Positions 18,619 through 27,103 of a stretch of DNA of 64,000 nucleotides are shown here, piece by piece. Each line of letters begins with the position of its first letter. The stretch's first letter is position 1. Origin of the DNA: Aliihoeflea aestuarii (GTDB lineage Bacteria > Pseudomonadota > Alphaproteobacteria > Rhizobiales > Rhizobiaceae); assembly GCF_024105665.1 (NCBI RefSeq), contig NZ_JAAAMK010000007.1, positions 62,001 to 126,000 of the forward strand, read 5' to 3'. The position numbers were made by a program, and so were the translations under genes. The notes under the pieces are model-generated. The model was given only the letters and a program-made list of their open reading frames with translations, was not told the origin of the DNA and did no database searches.

Positions 18619-19740
18619 ATGAAGCGCGTCGTCATCAGCGGTATCGGAACCGAGATACCTGACGAGATCATCTCCAACGAGGAGCTTGTCGAAAGCTTCA
18701 ACGCCTGGGTCGATCTGGAAAACCCGATGCGGATCGCGCGCGGCGAGGAGCCTCTGGCCAGATCGGATGCCGAGTTCATCGTTTATGCGTCGGGTGTGCA
18801 GACCCGCCATGTGCACACCCGCGACGGCATTCTCGATCCGCGCCGCATGACGCCGCGCATTCCCAAACGTGATGACGATGCACTTTCCGTCATGGCGGAA
18901 TTCGGCGCCAAGGCCGCGCGGAAGGCGATCGCGGATGCGGGAATCGATGCCGCGGATATCGACATGGTGATCTGCGCGGCATCGCACCAGCAACGCCCCT
19001 ATCCGGCGCAGGCGATCGAAATCCAGAAGGAATTGGGAACGTCTGGCGCCGCGTTCGACATGAGCCTTGGCTGTTCGTCGGCGGTGGCCGGCCTGCATGT
19101 CGCCTTCAATCTGTTGCGCGCCGGCGCGCACAGGCGCGTGCTCGTCGTTACGCCGGAGATCATCACCGGCCATCTCAATTTTCGCGATCGCCAGACGCAT
19201 TTCATTTTCGGCGATGCGGCGGCGGCGCTTCTGCTTGAGGCCGTCGATGACGACGAGGAGCGGAGCGGGCGGTTTGAGGTGATCGACACGCGGGGCTGGA
19301 CGCAGTTCTCCAACAATATCCGCACCAATTTCGGCTTTCTCAATCGCGCCGGCCTCGAGGATCCCTCGGTCGTGCCGATGGAAGGCAACATGATCAAGCA
19401 GGTCGGCAACAAGGTCTTCAAGGAAGTGACCGTCGCCGGCCACCGCTTCATCGTCGATTTCCTGAAGGAGCACGGCCACTCGCCGCAGGGTATAAGGCGC
19501 TTCTGGCTGCATCAGGCGAATGCGCGCATGAATGCGATGATCCTGAAGCTGTCCTTCGGTCACGAGGTCGGCCACGACCGCGCGCCGATGGTCCTTTCCG
19601 AACTCGGCAACACGGCTGCCGCCGGCGCGGTCATCGCGCTCGAACAAAACCATCGCGACCTTGAAGCGGGCGATGTCGGGCTCCTGTGCGCATTCGGCGC
19701 GGGCTATTCGATCGGCGGCGTACTTTTGCGCATGATGTGA
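18619..19740 (+). CDS. Beta-ketoacyl-ACP synthase III-like enzyme (thiolase superfamily)
   Basis: This 373-residue condensing enzyme has the FabH-type triad: Cys152 (SLGCSSAVAGL), His298 (FWLHQANARMN) and Asn331 (ELGNTAAAGA). It is longer than housekeeping FabH (about 320), with extra sequence at residues 30-90 (ARGEEPLARSDAEF... RMTPRIPKRDDD). It stands alone, not next to plsX or acpP, so it is probably a second KAS III-like enzyme with a specialised acyl substrate. A GTG six bases upstream is an alternative start. It is transcribed in the same direction as the MOSC gene 87 bases downstream. Confidence 0.88.
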   Translation: MKRVVISGIGTEIPDEIISNEELVESFNAWVDLENPMRIARGEEPLARSDAEFIVYASGVQTRHVHTRDGILDPRRMTPRIPKRDDDALSVMAEFGAKAARKAIADAGIDAADIDMVICAASHQQRPYPAQAIEIQKELGTSGAAFDMSLGCSSAVAGLHVAFNLLRAGAHRRVLVVTPEIITGHLNFRDRQTHFIFGDAAAALLLEAVDDDEERSGRFEVIDTRGWTQFSNNIRTNFGFLNRAGLEDPSVVPMEGNMIKQVGNKVFKEVTVAGHRFIVDFLKEHGHSPQGIRRFWLHQANARMNAMILKLSFGHEVGHDRAPMVLSELGNTAAAGAVIALEQNHRDLEAGDVGLLCAFGAGYSIGGVLLRMM

Positions 19741-19827
19741 GCGTCGGCGCTGATCCGCCCATCAGCGAAATTGACTGGATTTGCGACATCGGGCACGGCA
19801 AAAACGCCCTGAAACGGAGGCGAAGCC

Positions 19828-20445
19828 ATGGCGGAATTGTTCGAGCGCAGCGCGGACGAAATCGAAATCATTCCGGCGCGAAAGCTTGTGGGCACCGTCG
19901 GCGGGCTTTTGCGTGCGTCGGGGGATGATTTCGTCACCGAAAAGGTGAGCCAGCTTCAGCTCGATTTCGAGGGTGTTGCCGGCGATTTTCATCGCGGCCG
20001 CACGCGGCGCTCGGGCGGGCGCGAACCCTGGTATCCGCGCGGAACGGAAATGCGCAACGAACGGCAGGTCTCCATCGTCGCCGATGACGAACTTGCCAAA
20101 ATAGCCGACGGCATGGGCATTGCGCGCATCGCGCCGGAATGGATCGGCGCGAATCTGGTGCTCGACGGCGTGCCGCGTCTTTCGCTTCTGCCGGCGGGCA
20201 CGCTGCTGTTCTTCCAGGAGGGCGTCACGCTGAAAATCGACAGTCAGAACGGGCCATGCCGGCTGGCGGGCCGTTCCGTCGCCGATCACGCCGGGATGGC
20301 GGACCGTGAAGCGGGGGCGCTTCTTTTCCCCAAGGTCGGGCGTCGGTTGCGCGGCCTCGTCGCGTGGGTCGAAAAGCCCGGTACGATCACGGAAGGGGAG
20401 GCGGTTTCCGTTCGTGTTCCCGAACAGTGGATCTATCGAGGCTGA
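19828..20445 (+). CDS. MOSC-domain protein
   Basis: MOSC domains occur in molybdenum-cofactor sulfurases and in molybdoenzymes such as YiiM and mARC. A conserved cysteine is thought to carry or bind sulfur or cofactor. The 205-residue protein is a stand-alone MOSC domain with the conserved cysteine at about residue 144 in NGPCRLAGRSVAD. The strand/turn VAGDFHRGRTRRSGGREPWYPRGTEMRNERQVSIV is typical of the family. A strong CGGAGG site precedes the ATG. No molybdoenzyme is encoded nearby, so its partner is unknown. Confidence 0.85.
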   Translation: MAELFERSADEIEIIPARKLVGTVGGLLRASGDDFVTEKVSQLQLDFEGVAGDFHRGRTRRSGGREPWYPRGTEMRNERQVSIVADDELAKIADGMGIARIAPEWIGANLVLDGVPRLSLLPAGTLLFFQEGVTLKIDSQNGPCRLAGRSVADHAGMADREAGALLFPKVGRRLRGLVAWVEKPGTITEGEAVSVRVPEQWIYRG

Positions 20446-20448
20446 GGC

Positions 20449-20766
20449 TCAACCGGTTTCGTCGTCGTCAGGATCAAGCAACCGCGTCGCGCGCCATGTC
20501 GTCAGGACAGTGTTGATCTGTTCGATGACGAAGTGGCGCGCGGAGTCGCGATCATAGCCTTCGTCGAGCAGGGCATCGTAGTCCGTGTGTTCGTGCCTGA
20601 TATGCGTGATGGTCGCGATCCACATTGCGATGGACGGCGGCAGGTCGCGCAGCTTGCGCTGGCCGGACAGGTCACGGATCGCTTCCGCGTCCGCATAGGG
20701 CGCGAGCGGAATGAGCGCCGTCAGCGCCTTGGCCAATGCTTTCTGACGTCCGGTCGAGGGCTTCAT
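20449..20766 (-). CDS. DUF2293-family protein
   Basis: This 105-residue protein matches the small DUF2293 family: ALTALIPLAPYADAEAIRDLSG near the start and THIRHEHTDYDALLDEGYDRDSARHFV in the middle, a pattern that recurs in rhizobial genomes. It is predicted to be soluble and mostly helical. Its function is unknown. Its ATG overlaps the stop of the trmO-like gene by four bases (ATGA), so the two are translated together. It is convergent with the MOSC gene, 3 bases away. Confidence 0.8.
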   Translation of the reverse strand: MKPSTGRQKALAKALTALIPLAPYADAEAIRDLSGQRKLRDLPPSIAMWIATITHIRHEHTDYDALLDEGYDRDSARHFVIEQINTVLTTWRATRLLDPDDDETG

Positions 20767-21260
20767 CGGCGCGTCACCGTGGCGTTCGGCACCGCATCCG
20801 TCGAGGCGTAATACGGTTTGATGTCGAGAAGCGGTGTGCCGTCGAGCACGTCGATGGTTTCGAGGTCGAGAATGCCGGCTTCAGCGTCGATGCTTATCAG
20901 TTTCACGACATGCAGGCCGATCGGATTGGGTCGCACGGGCGAGCGCAGGGCAAAGGTGCCGGTCGGCTCCGCGCGATGGCGCGGCTTTTGCAAAATGAGA
21001 TTGCGCCCCGCGTCGCCGAGCCACGTCAAAAGAACGATGTGAGTGGCATCCTCAAGTCCGGCGAGACCCTTTCTGTAGGGGGCATCCACCAGCGCACGGG
21101 CAGGGCGGCCGGTTTCGCGCGCGGCGGCCATGTTTTTCGGGCATTCGGTGCGGTCGGTCCATGGCGCGGCAATGCGTCCGATGAAGACGAGATGGGCCTC
21201 GCCCGGCATTTCGGCCGGGTCGAATGGCAGGGCTTCCTCGCCGTCTCGAATGCCGCTCAT
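20763..21260 (-). CDS. trmO: TrmO/TsaA-family protein, probable tRNA m6t6A37 methyltransferase
   Basis: TrmO methylates the N6 of threonylcarbamoyladenosine-37 in tRNA using SAM, through a small beta-barrel domain unlike Rossmann methyltransferases. The 165-residue protein carries the family's signature stretch TGTFALRSPVRPNPIGLHVVKL, with FIGRIAAPW near the start and LDIKPYYASTD near the end. The C-terminal extension of E. coli TrmO is missing, as in many short bacterial members, so the exact activity is inferred. It is divergent from sahR. Confidence 0.85.
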   Translation of the reverse strand: MSGIRDGEEALPFDPAEMPGEAHLVFIGRIAAPWTDRTECPKNMAAARETGRPARALVDAPYRKGLAGLEDATHIVLLTWLGDAGRNLILQKPRHRAEPTGTFALRSPVRPNPIGLHVVKLISIDAEAGILDLETIDVLDGTPLLDIKPYYASTDAVPNATVTRR

Positions 21261-21301
21261 GCAAAATACCTTTGGCTGCCCCTTGCCAAATCGATCCAAA
21301 T

Positions 21302-21321
21302 ACATAAACATATCTTTATGT
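21302..21321. promoter_or_regulatory. Palindromic operator at the sahR promoter
   Basis: A 20-bp inverted repeat with a single mismatched pair, ACATAAACATATCTTTATGT, lies 18 bases before the chosen sahR start and 42 bases upstream of the divergent trmO. It covers a possible -10 region following TTGCCA at 21284. Its position fits autorepression by SahR. I did not compare it with a curated SahR motif. Confidence 0.6.
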
Positions 21322-21338
21322 CTTTCACGGAGTTGGCG

Positions 21339-22355
21339 ATGCTTGCCTCCCATCCCATCAATCTGACCTCGCTCGTTGATAGCTTGAAGGCGGCTGCCGA
21401 ATCCAGCCGGCTTCGCATTCTCGTGCTTTTGTCGCGTGGCGACCTGACCGTCTCCGACCTGACCGAAATCCTGGGGCAGTCGCAGCCGCGCGTCTCGCGA
21501 CATCTCAAGCTGCTCCTCGAAGCCGATCTCATCCACCGGTATCAGGAAGGGTCGTGGGCGTATTTCGGCTTGTCGGACGGAGACTGGGTTCGCGATTTCC
21601 TGTCGACCATGGTCGCGCGGCTCGATGCGGCCGATCCGACGATCGAACGCGATCTGGAGCGGCTCGATGCCGTCAAGCAGCGCCGCCAAAGCCGGGCGAG
21701 CGATTATTTCAGCGCCAACGCCGTCGAATGGGACCGCCTGCGCTCGCTTCACGCGCCCGACAAGGCGGTGGAAAGCGTGCTGACAAAAATCGTCGGCAAG
21801 ACGCCGTTCCAGTCGATGCTCGATCTGGGTACGGGAACCGGCCGGATGCTCGAACTCTTCGCGCCGCTTTACCGGCGCGGCACGGGCGTAGACCTTTCCC
21901 GCGAGATGCTTGCCGTGGCACGGGCCAATCTCGACAAGGCCGGCATCGCTCAGGCGCAGGTGCGCCTCGGCGACCTTTACGCACCGCCGGTCGAACGCGA
22001 CAGCTTCGACCTCATCACCATGCATCAGGTGCTTCACTATCTCGAAGAGCCGGCGCTCGCCATTCGCGAGGCGGCGCGGCTGCTGCGCCCGGCCGGACGG
22101 CTGGCGATCATCGATTTCGCGCCGCATGCGCTCGATTTCCTGCGCGACGCGCACGCCCATGTGCGGCTGGGCATTTCCGATGCGCAGATCGGCGACTGGC
22201 TGGCGGAGGCCGGCCTCGATCTCGAGGCAAGCGAAACCGTACCGCCGGACGCCGAAAGCGATCAGCGGCTGACGGTCAGGATATGGCTTGCCCGCGATCC
22301 ACGCATCCAGATCGCTTCACCCTCGCAACCCGCTTCACAAAAGGCTCTCGCGTGA
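21339..22355 (+). CDS. sahR: SahR-like regulator: ArsR-family DNA-binding domain fused to a SAM/SAH-binding methyltransferase-type domain
   Basis: This 338-residue protein has an ArsR winged helix (about 10-80; SSRLRILVLLSRGDLTVSDL, QPRVSRHLKLLLEADL) joined to a class I methyltransferase fold with LDLGTGTGRMLELF, GVDLSREML and DLITMHQVLHYL. In Proteobacteria this fusion is SahR, a repressor that senses S-adenosylhomocysteine and controls methionine-cycle genes. The downstream overlap with metF (TGATG) supports that role. An ATG at 21318 is in frame but lies inside the palindromic operator. The ATG at 21339 has CGGAG at a proper distance and was chosen. Confidence 0.88.
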   Translation: MLASHPINLTSLVDSLKAAAESSRLRILVLLSRGDLTVSDLTEILGQSQPRVSRHLKLLLEADLIHRYQEGSWAYFGLSDGDWVRDFLSTMVARLDAADPTIERDLERLDAVKQRRQSRASDYFSANAVEWDRLRSLHAPDKAVESVLTKIVGKTPFQSMLDLGTGTGRMLELFAPLYRRGTGVDLSREMLAVARANLDKAGIAQAQVRLGDLYAPPVERDSFDLITMHQVLHYLEEPALAIREAARLLRPAGRLAIIDFAPHALDFLRDAHAHVRLGISDAQIGDWLAEAGLDLEASETVPPDAESDQRLTVRIWLARDPRIQIASPSQPASQKALA

Positions 22356-23266
22356 TGAAGGACATCCAGTTTTCCCGCCGCTCCGATCTTGGCGAGCGCA
22401 TCGGCGTTTCCTTCGAGTTCTTTCCGCCGAAGACCGATGCGATGGAAGCGCGGCTTTGGGAGGCGGTCCGCCGGCTGGAGCCGCTCAGCCCCCGTTTCGT
22501 ATCCGTCACCTACGGAGCGGGCGGATCGACCAAGGCGCGCACGACGAGTTCGCTTGCTCGCATCTGCGGCGAAAGCACGCTCGACGCCGCCGCGCATCTG
22601 ACCTGCGTGGATGCCAGCCGCGCCGAGGTCGACGCGGTGATCCACGAATTCGCGCGGCTTGGCGTGCGCAGTTTCGTCGCCCTGCGCGGCGATCCCGCCG
22701 AGGGCGTCGGCACGACCTACAGACCGCATCCCGACGGCTACCGGAACACGGCCGAACTGGTCGCTGCCCTGCGCCGGATCGGCGATTTCGATGTGTCGGT
22801 TTCGGCCTATCCCGAAAAACATCCCGAAAGCGCGGATTTCGCGACCGACATCGACGTGCTCAAGCGCAAGGTCGATGCGGGGGCCACACGCGCCATCACC
22901 CAGTTCTTTTTCGACAACGACGTCTACGAGCGCTATGTCGAGCGCGTGCGCCGTGCCGGCATCTACATCCCGATCGTGCCGGGCATTTTGCCGATCCAGA
23001 ATTTCAGGCAGATGGCCGGGTTTGCAGGGCGCTGCGGCACCCATGTTCCGCAATGGCTGGCAGACCGGTTCGACGGCCTCGACAACGATCCCCAGACCCA
23101 TGCCCTGATCGCATCGGCCGTTGCCGCCGAGCAGGTGCTCGACCTGATCGAGCGCGGCGTAGAGGACTTTCATTTCTACACGATGAACAAGGCCGACCTT
23201 GTCTTCGCCATCTGCCACCTGATCGGCATCCGGCCCGGCGCGCAAAGCGAGCGGATCGCGGCCTGA
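22355..23266 (+). CDS. metF: Methylenetetrahydrofolate reductase MetF
   Basis: MetF reduces 5,10-methylene-THF to 5-methyl-THF with FAD and NAD(P)H, supplying the methyl group for methionine synthesis. The 303-residue protein is of usual length and shows the family motifs: SFEFFPPKTDAMEARLW at the start, FVSVTYGAGGSTKARTT, SFVALRGDPAEG, and ITQFFFDNDVYERYV. The last residues FYTMNKADLVFAICH are also typical. Its ATG overlaps the stop of sahR by one base, so the pair is co-translated and probably under the operator upstream of sahR. A strong terminator follows. Confidence 0.96.
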   Translation: MKDIQFSRRSDLGERIGVSFEFFPPKTDAMEARLWEAVRRLEPLSPRFVSVTYGAGGSTKARTTSSLARICGESTLDAAAHLTCVDASRAEVDAVIHEFARLGVRSFVALRGDPAEGVGTTYRPHPDGYRNTAELVAALRRIGDFDVSVSAYPEKHPESADFATDIDVLKRKVDAGATRAITQFFFDNDVYERYVERVRRAGIYIPIVPGILPIQNFRQMAGFAGRCGTHVPQWLADRFDGLDNDPQTHALIASAVAAEQVLDLIERGVEDFHFYTMNKADLVFAICHLIGIRPGAQSERIAA

Positions 23267-23272
23267 ACGCAG

Positions 23273-23300
23273 AAAGGCCGGGCGAACCCGGCCTTTCCTT
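23273..23300 (+). terminator. Rho-independent terminator after metF
   Basis: A perfect 10-bp stem AAAGGCCGGG/CCCGGCCTTT with loop CGAA is followed by CCTTT. It starts 7 bases after the metF stop. Confidence 0.9.
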
Positions 23301-23330
23301 TATGTCTGGTCGGTCTTGACGGGGTCGCTC

Positions 23331-23417
23331 TTAAACGACGATCCCCATGACCAAGGCTCCGATGAATGCAAACGCAGCACATATCATCAATGCGTTGATG
23401 GGCCGTGTCAGTCCCAT
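23331..23417 (-). CDS. 28-residue predicted membrane peptide
   Basis: A tiny reading frame encodes MGLTRPINALMICAAFAFIG followed by ALVMGIVV and TAA. After a short polar start, the whole chain is one hydrophobic segment long enough to span the membrane. A strong GAGGAGG site stands nine bases before the ATG, and the upstream 200 bases are relatively AT-rich and contain a good -35 (CTTGAC) on this strand. I recall similar short peptides in rhizobia but have no firm family name. The function is unknown. It faces metF across the terminator. Confidence 0.65.
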   Translation of the reverse strand: MGLTRPINALMICAAFAFIGALVMGIVV

Positions 23418-23626
23418 AGGCGGTGCCTCCTCTACAGACTACGCAGGATCGGAATCTAGGCAACTTCGCCCGTCAAGCAAGGACAAATATTGCTGCAATG
23501 CGACGCCGGTGTAGAAAAAACGACCTATCGAACGATCTATCCCATTCTAACTAAACGCGTAATCCCGTTTAACCACCTGTTCATAAATATGACATCGGCG
23601 TGACGGAAATATGCCGTGCCGATACG

Positions 23627-24544
23627 TCACCGCCGCCCGAGAAGCCGTCCGTCGATGACGATCAGCCCCGATCCGATCAGGGCCATGCCCGCCAGCTCGA
23701 ACGTTTCTAGGCGCTCGGCGAGAAAGACCGCGCCGAGGATGATCGCGAAGACGGGTACGATCAGCGTAACCAGTGAGGCATTGGTCGCTCCGGCGGATGC
23801 GATCACCGAAAAGAACAGGATATAGGCGAAGGCGGTCGAGGCGAGCGCCAGGCCGACAACCGAAAGCCACGCCGCCTCGCTGACGTTTCCAAGACCGGCA
23901 AGACCGCCGGTTGCCAGAATGATCGGCAGCATGATCACGGTCGATGCAGTCAATTGGCCGGTCGCGACGATGGGCGGGGGCAGGGCGCGAAACCGCTTGG
24001 CGAAGATCGCCGCACAGCCATAGGAAAAGGCGGTTCCGATCAATGCGAGCTTGGCCCAGGCGGGGCCGCCGAGATCTGCGAGCAGGCCGGGTCCGATCAT
24101 CACCGCCGTTCCCGCGATGCCGAGCGCGATACCGGCAAGCTTGCGGCCGGTGAACTTCTCGTCGGTCGTGAAGGCGTTCGCCAGAATCACCGTCCAGAAC
24201 GGTGTGGTGGCATTGAGCACCGAGGCAAGGCCGGCCCCAAGCTCCGTCTGGCCGAGGAACATCAGCGAAAAGGGAATGATGTTGTTGAGGAGCGCAAGCA
24301 GGAAGAAGCTCGCGGCCATCGGCATCACCAGCGCGAAGGAGGGGCCGCGCCAGAGCAGATAGAGATGCAGCGCCGCGGCGGCCAGCGCGACGCGCAAAAG
24401 GACCAGCGTCAGCGGCGCTATTTCCAGAACGGCGATACGGGCGAAGAAGAACGAGCCGCCCCACAGCAGGCCCAGCAGCAGCAGCATGCTCCAGTCGCGC
24501 AGCGACATCTGCGTGGTCAGGCGGGGTAGCGATGCGTCGGTCAT
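23627..24544 (-). CDS. EamA/DMT-family transporter (RhaT-like)
   Basis: This 305-residue inner-membrane protein has ten hydrophobic segments in two EamA repeats. The first begins LLLLGLLWGGSFFFARIAV, and the second contains LALASTAFAYILFFSVIASAGATNASLVTLIVPVFAIILG, the conserved end of the family. The substrate is unknown, since EamA proteins export amino acids and metabolites or import sugars. The ATG used gives MTDASLPRL. The frame runs 25 codons further upstream without family likeness. Confidence 0.9.
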   Translation of the reverse strand: MTDASLPRLTTQMSLRDWSMLLLLGLLWGGSFFFARIAVLEIAPLTLVLLRVALAAAALHLYLLWRGPSFALVMPMAASFFLLALLNNIIPFSLMFLGQTELGAGLASVLNATTPFWTVILANAFTTDEKFTGRKLAGIALGIAGTAVMIGPGLLADLGGPAWAKLALIGTAFSYGCAAIFAKRFRALPPPIVATGQLTASTVIMLPIILATGGLAGLGNVSEAAWLSVVGLALASTAFAYILFFSVIASAGATNASLVTLIVPVFAIILGAVFLAERLETFELAGMALIGSGLIVIDGRLLGRR

Positions 24545-24692
24545 CTTGCGGTCCTTTGGTCTCGCTCTACGACCGTTGGGAAAACCGCGCCACCCGAAAA
24601 TGCTGAATATGATTGTCAACCGCTTTGATGGCAGGTTCGGTTCTATCCGTCATGTTCGTGCGCTAGGTTCGCAGGACAGTGCAGGAGCTACC

Positions 24693-25913
24693 ATGCAGAA
24701 ATTCGAAAATGCCCGCGAAGCCGCCCTCGCGCTTCGGCCAGACGATCCGATCTATTGCTTTCGCCCGGACGTGCTGAAGGAAGACGCGCTGCAGTTCATG
24801 GGCATGTTTCCCGGCAAGACGGCCTATGCCGTCAAGACCAATGGCGAACCGATGGTGCTCAAGACGCTGGCGGAGATCGGCGTCGATGCCTTCGATGTGG
24901 CTTCGCCGGCCGAGTTCGAGGCGGTGCGGTCCGTCGCGCCGCAGGCCGAGATGCTCTACATGCACCCGGTCAAGGCGCAGTCCGACATCCGGCTCGCCCT
25001 CGAGACCTACGGCATCCGCGTCATCTCGCTCGACCATGAGGACGAGATCACCAAGATGACGCGCGTGGTGCGTGCGCTCGACATCGATCCGGGTCAGATC
25101 ACCGTCTTCGTGCGGATACAGACAAAGGGAAGCGCCGCTTACGAGTTGTCGAAGAAGTTCGGCGCGGGTCCGGCGACTGCCGTGGAACTGATGCAGCGCC
25201 TTCACCGGCAGGGCTACAAGGTCGGCATCTGCTTCCATGTCGGCAGCCAGATCGAGGACCCGGACACCTATGAGCGCGCGCTGGCTTCCGCCGACTGGGT
25301 GCGCAACCGTTGCGGCGTGCCGCTGGCGGGGTTGGACGTGGGCGGCGGGTTTCCGGCCGAATACGGCCATGACCCCAACAGCAAGAAACCGGCCATGCCG
25401 TCCATCGGTCAGTTGATGTCGAGGCTTCGAAACGACATCGACGAATGGGGATTTTCGGACGTGCCGCTGGTCGCCGAACCGGGGCGGGTAATCGTCGCGC
25501 GTGCCTTTTCGCTCATTGTTCGGGTGCTGCTGCGCAAGGGCAAGCGGCTCTACATCAATGATGGGATCTGGGCGTCGCTGTCGGATTCATGGACCGGCAA
25601 GATCACGCTGCCGGCGCGGTTCATTCCCGATCCGGCGATCCGCTCGCGCAACGGCAGGGCGGAAAACATCGTGCCGTTCAAGGTGTGCGGCGCGACCTGC
25701 GATTCGGTCGACATCCTGTCGCGCCCGTTCTGGCTGCCGGAAACGGTCGATACGGGCGACTGGATCGAGATCGGCCATATAGGCGCCTATTCGCTGTCCT
25801 TGCGCACGCGGTTCAACGGGTTCTACCCGGATACGTTCGTGGAGGTGACGACGCCGTTCGAGGAAGGGACGAAGCCGGAAGGTTTCGCCAGTCTGGAGAC
25901 GATGGCGGATTAG
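24693..25913 (+). CDS. Fold-type III PLP-dependent decarboxylase (ornithine/diaminopimelate/arginine group)
   Basis: This 406-residue enzyme has the alanine-racemase-like barrel with the PLP lysine at residue 48 (AYAVKTN), the glycine-rich phosphate loop LDVGGGFP, the HVGSQ motif and the C-terminal CGATCDSVD, whose cysteine and aspartate contribute to the partner active site in ornithine decarboxylases. These features favour an ornithine/lysine decarboxylase over diaminopimelate decarboxylase, but the specificity helix cannot be judged with confidence here. The ATG at 24693 starts MQKFENAREAALAL, preceded by GGAG. It would make putrescine or a related diamine in the cytoplasm. Confidence 0.85.
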   Translation: MQKFENAREAALALRPDDPIYCFRPDVLKEDALQFMGMFPGKTAYAVKTNGEPMVLKTLAEIGVDAFDVASPAEFEAVRSVAPQAEMLYMHPVKAQSDIRLALETYGIRVISLDHEDEITKMTRVVRALDIDPGQITVFVRIQTKGSAAYELSKKFGAGPATAVELMQRLHRQGYKVGICFHVGSQIEDPDTYERALASADWVRNRCGVPLAGLDVGGGFPAEYGHDPNSKKPAMPSIGQLMSRLRNDIDEWGFSDVPLVAEPGRVIVARAFSLIVRVLLRKGKRLYINDGIWASLSDSWTGKITLPARFIPDPAIRSRNGRAENIVPFKVCGATCDSVDILSRPFWLPETVDTGDWIEIGHIGAYSLSLRTRFNGFYPDTFVEVTTPFEEGTKPEGFASLETMAD

Positions 25914-25938
25914 ATCGCTCAAGCTTTCGCTGGGAGTC

Positions 25939-26037
25939 CCCTCACCCTTACCCTCTCCCCAAGGGGAGAGGAGGCAGGAGCGTCGCGGCAATCTGCCTTC
26001 TCCCCGCGGGGAGAAGGTGCCGGCAGGCGGATGAGGG
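25939..26037. repeat. Palindromic intergenic repeat
   Basis: The element is bounded by CCCTCA and its complement TGAGGG. Inside are two hairpins, CTCTCCCC/GGGGAGAG and CTTCTCCCC/GGGGAGAAG. It fills the gap between two convergent genes and may serve as a transcription barrier in both directions. It differs in sequence from the other repeats in this window. Confidence 0.8.
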
Positions 26038-26071
26038 ATATCCTGCGGTAGCAGCGGATGGGATCCGGCGC

Positions 26072-26908
26072 TCAACTCGTTGACGTATTGCGCGCGACCC
26101 AATCGCGCCAATCGCGCACGGACCCGTTGAAGACGTTGATGTCCGCATCGCCGACCTTGCCCGGCACGATGCCGGTGCCGGTATATTGCCAGAACAGGAA
26201 GTTCTCACCGTTGTAGCGGTCGTGCGGGTGGGCGGCGACCGAACGGAGCCACCAGTCGTAGCCCTTGAAGGTGTGGAGCCGGTTGTCCTCGTAGAAGTCC
26301 ACAGAAGTGTAGATGATCGGGCGCTGGCCGTAATGGCGCTCGATGATGTCGAGGAAGATCTTCATCTCGCTATGGACGATGCGCCAGTCCGGCCGGGCGC
26401 GGCAGGTCGGGGACAAATGGTTCCATTCCATGTCCAGCACATGCGGCAGCGTGCCGGCTTCGCGCGGCACGTTGCGGATGAACCATTGCGCCTGTTCCGA
26501 CGCCGGGCGGCAAAAATAGAAGAAGTGGTATGCGGAGCGCGGAATGCCGTGCCGGCGCGTCGCGTTCCAATTGTCCATGAAGCGCGGATCGAGCATGTCG
26601 CCGCCCTCCGTTGCCTTGATGAAGGCGAAGGAAATGCCCGCGTCGCGTGCGGTCGGCCAGTCGATGTCGCTCTGGTAGCGTGAGACGTCCGTACCGTGGA
26701 CGGCATAGGACGATGGCGCGCGCCCGCTCCACGGATGCGGCTTGCGGTCGCCGAAACGCGGATTTGTCACCTTGACAGGCGCTTCGACGCCGGCCGCCTG
26801 CCCAGTGGACGTGCCCGAAATCGGCGCTATCGCCGCAAGGTCGAGCCCGGTCGAACTGCATCCCGTCAGGAGCAAGGCGAAGGTCAGCATGGCTGCAAAG
26901 ATGCGCAT
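26072..26908 (-). CDS. Glycoside hydrolase family 25 lysozyme-like lipoprotein
   Basis: GH25 enzymes are N,O-muramidases that cut peptidoglycan. The 278-residue protein begins with a lipoprotein signal ending LLTGC (Cys near 17). After a linker it has the GH25 barrel: GTDVSRYQSDIDW, FIKATEG, and the DxE motif in HVLDMEW, then IIYTS, and FWQYTGTG towards the end. Being anchored and alone, without holin or tail genes, it looks like a cell-wall remodelling enzyme and not part of a prophage. The frame extends 45 codons upstream without a signal, so the ATG giving MRIFAAML was taken. Confidence 0.9.
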   Translation of the reverse strand: MRIFAAMLTFALLLTGCSSTGLDLAAIAPISGTSTGQAAGVEAPVKVTNPRFGDRKPHPWSGRAPSSYAVHGTDVSRYQSDIDWPTARDAGISFAFIKATEGGDMLDPRFMDNWNATRRHGIPRSAYHFFYFCRPASEQAQWFIRNVPREAGTLPHVLDMEWNHLSPTCRARPDWRIVHSEMKIFLDIIERHYGQRPIIYTSVDFYEDNRLHTFKGYDWWLRSVAAHPHDRYNGENFLFWQYTGTGIVPGKVGDADINVFNGSVRDWRDWVARNTSTS

Positions 26909-27103
26909 CGGATGTCCCGCAAAGCCGGCCGGACCACAGATCTTATGCGCCCGCCGAATCGTCCCAAGGCCCGAGGCTTGCGCCTTCATGGTTGAGGGGA
27001 GGTTAACGGCGAACCGGCAGATTTGCCATGACGCCCGCGACACACTTGCAATCCCTCCTGCGACGCGATGAATTCGGGCCTTGCGAAAGCGAGGGGGAAT
27101 CGA

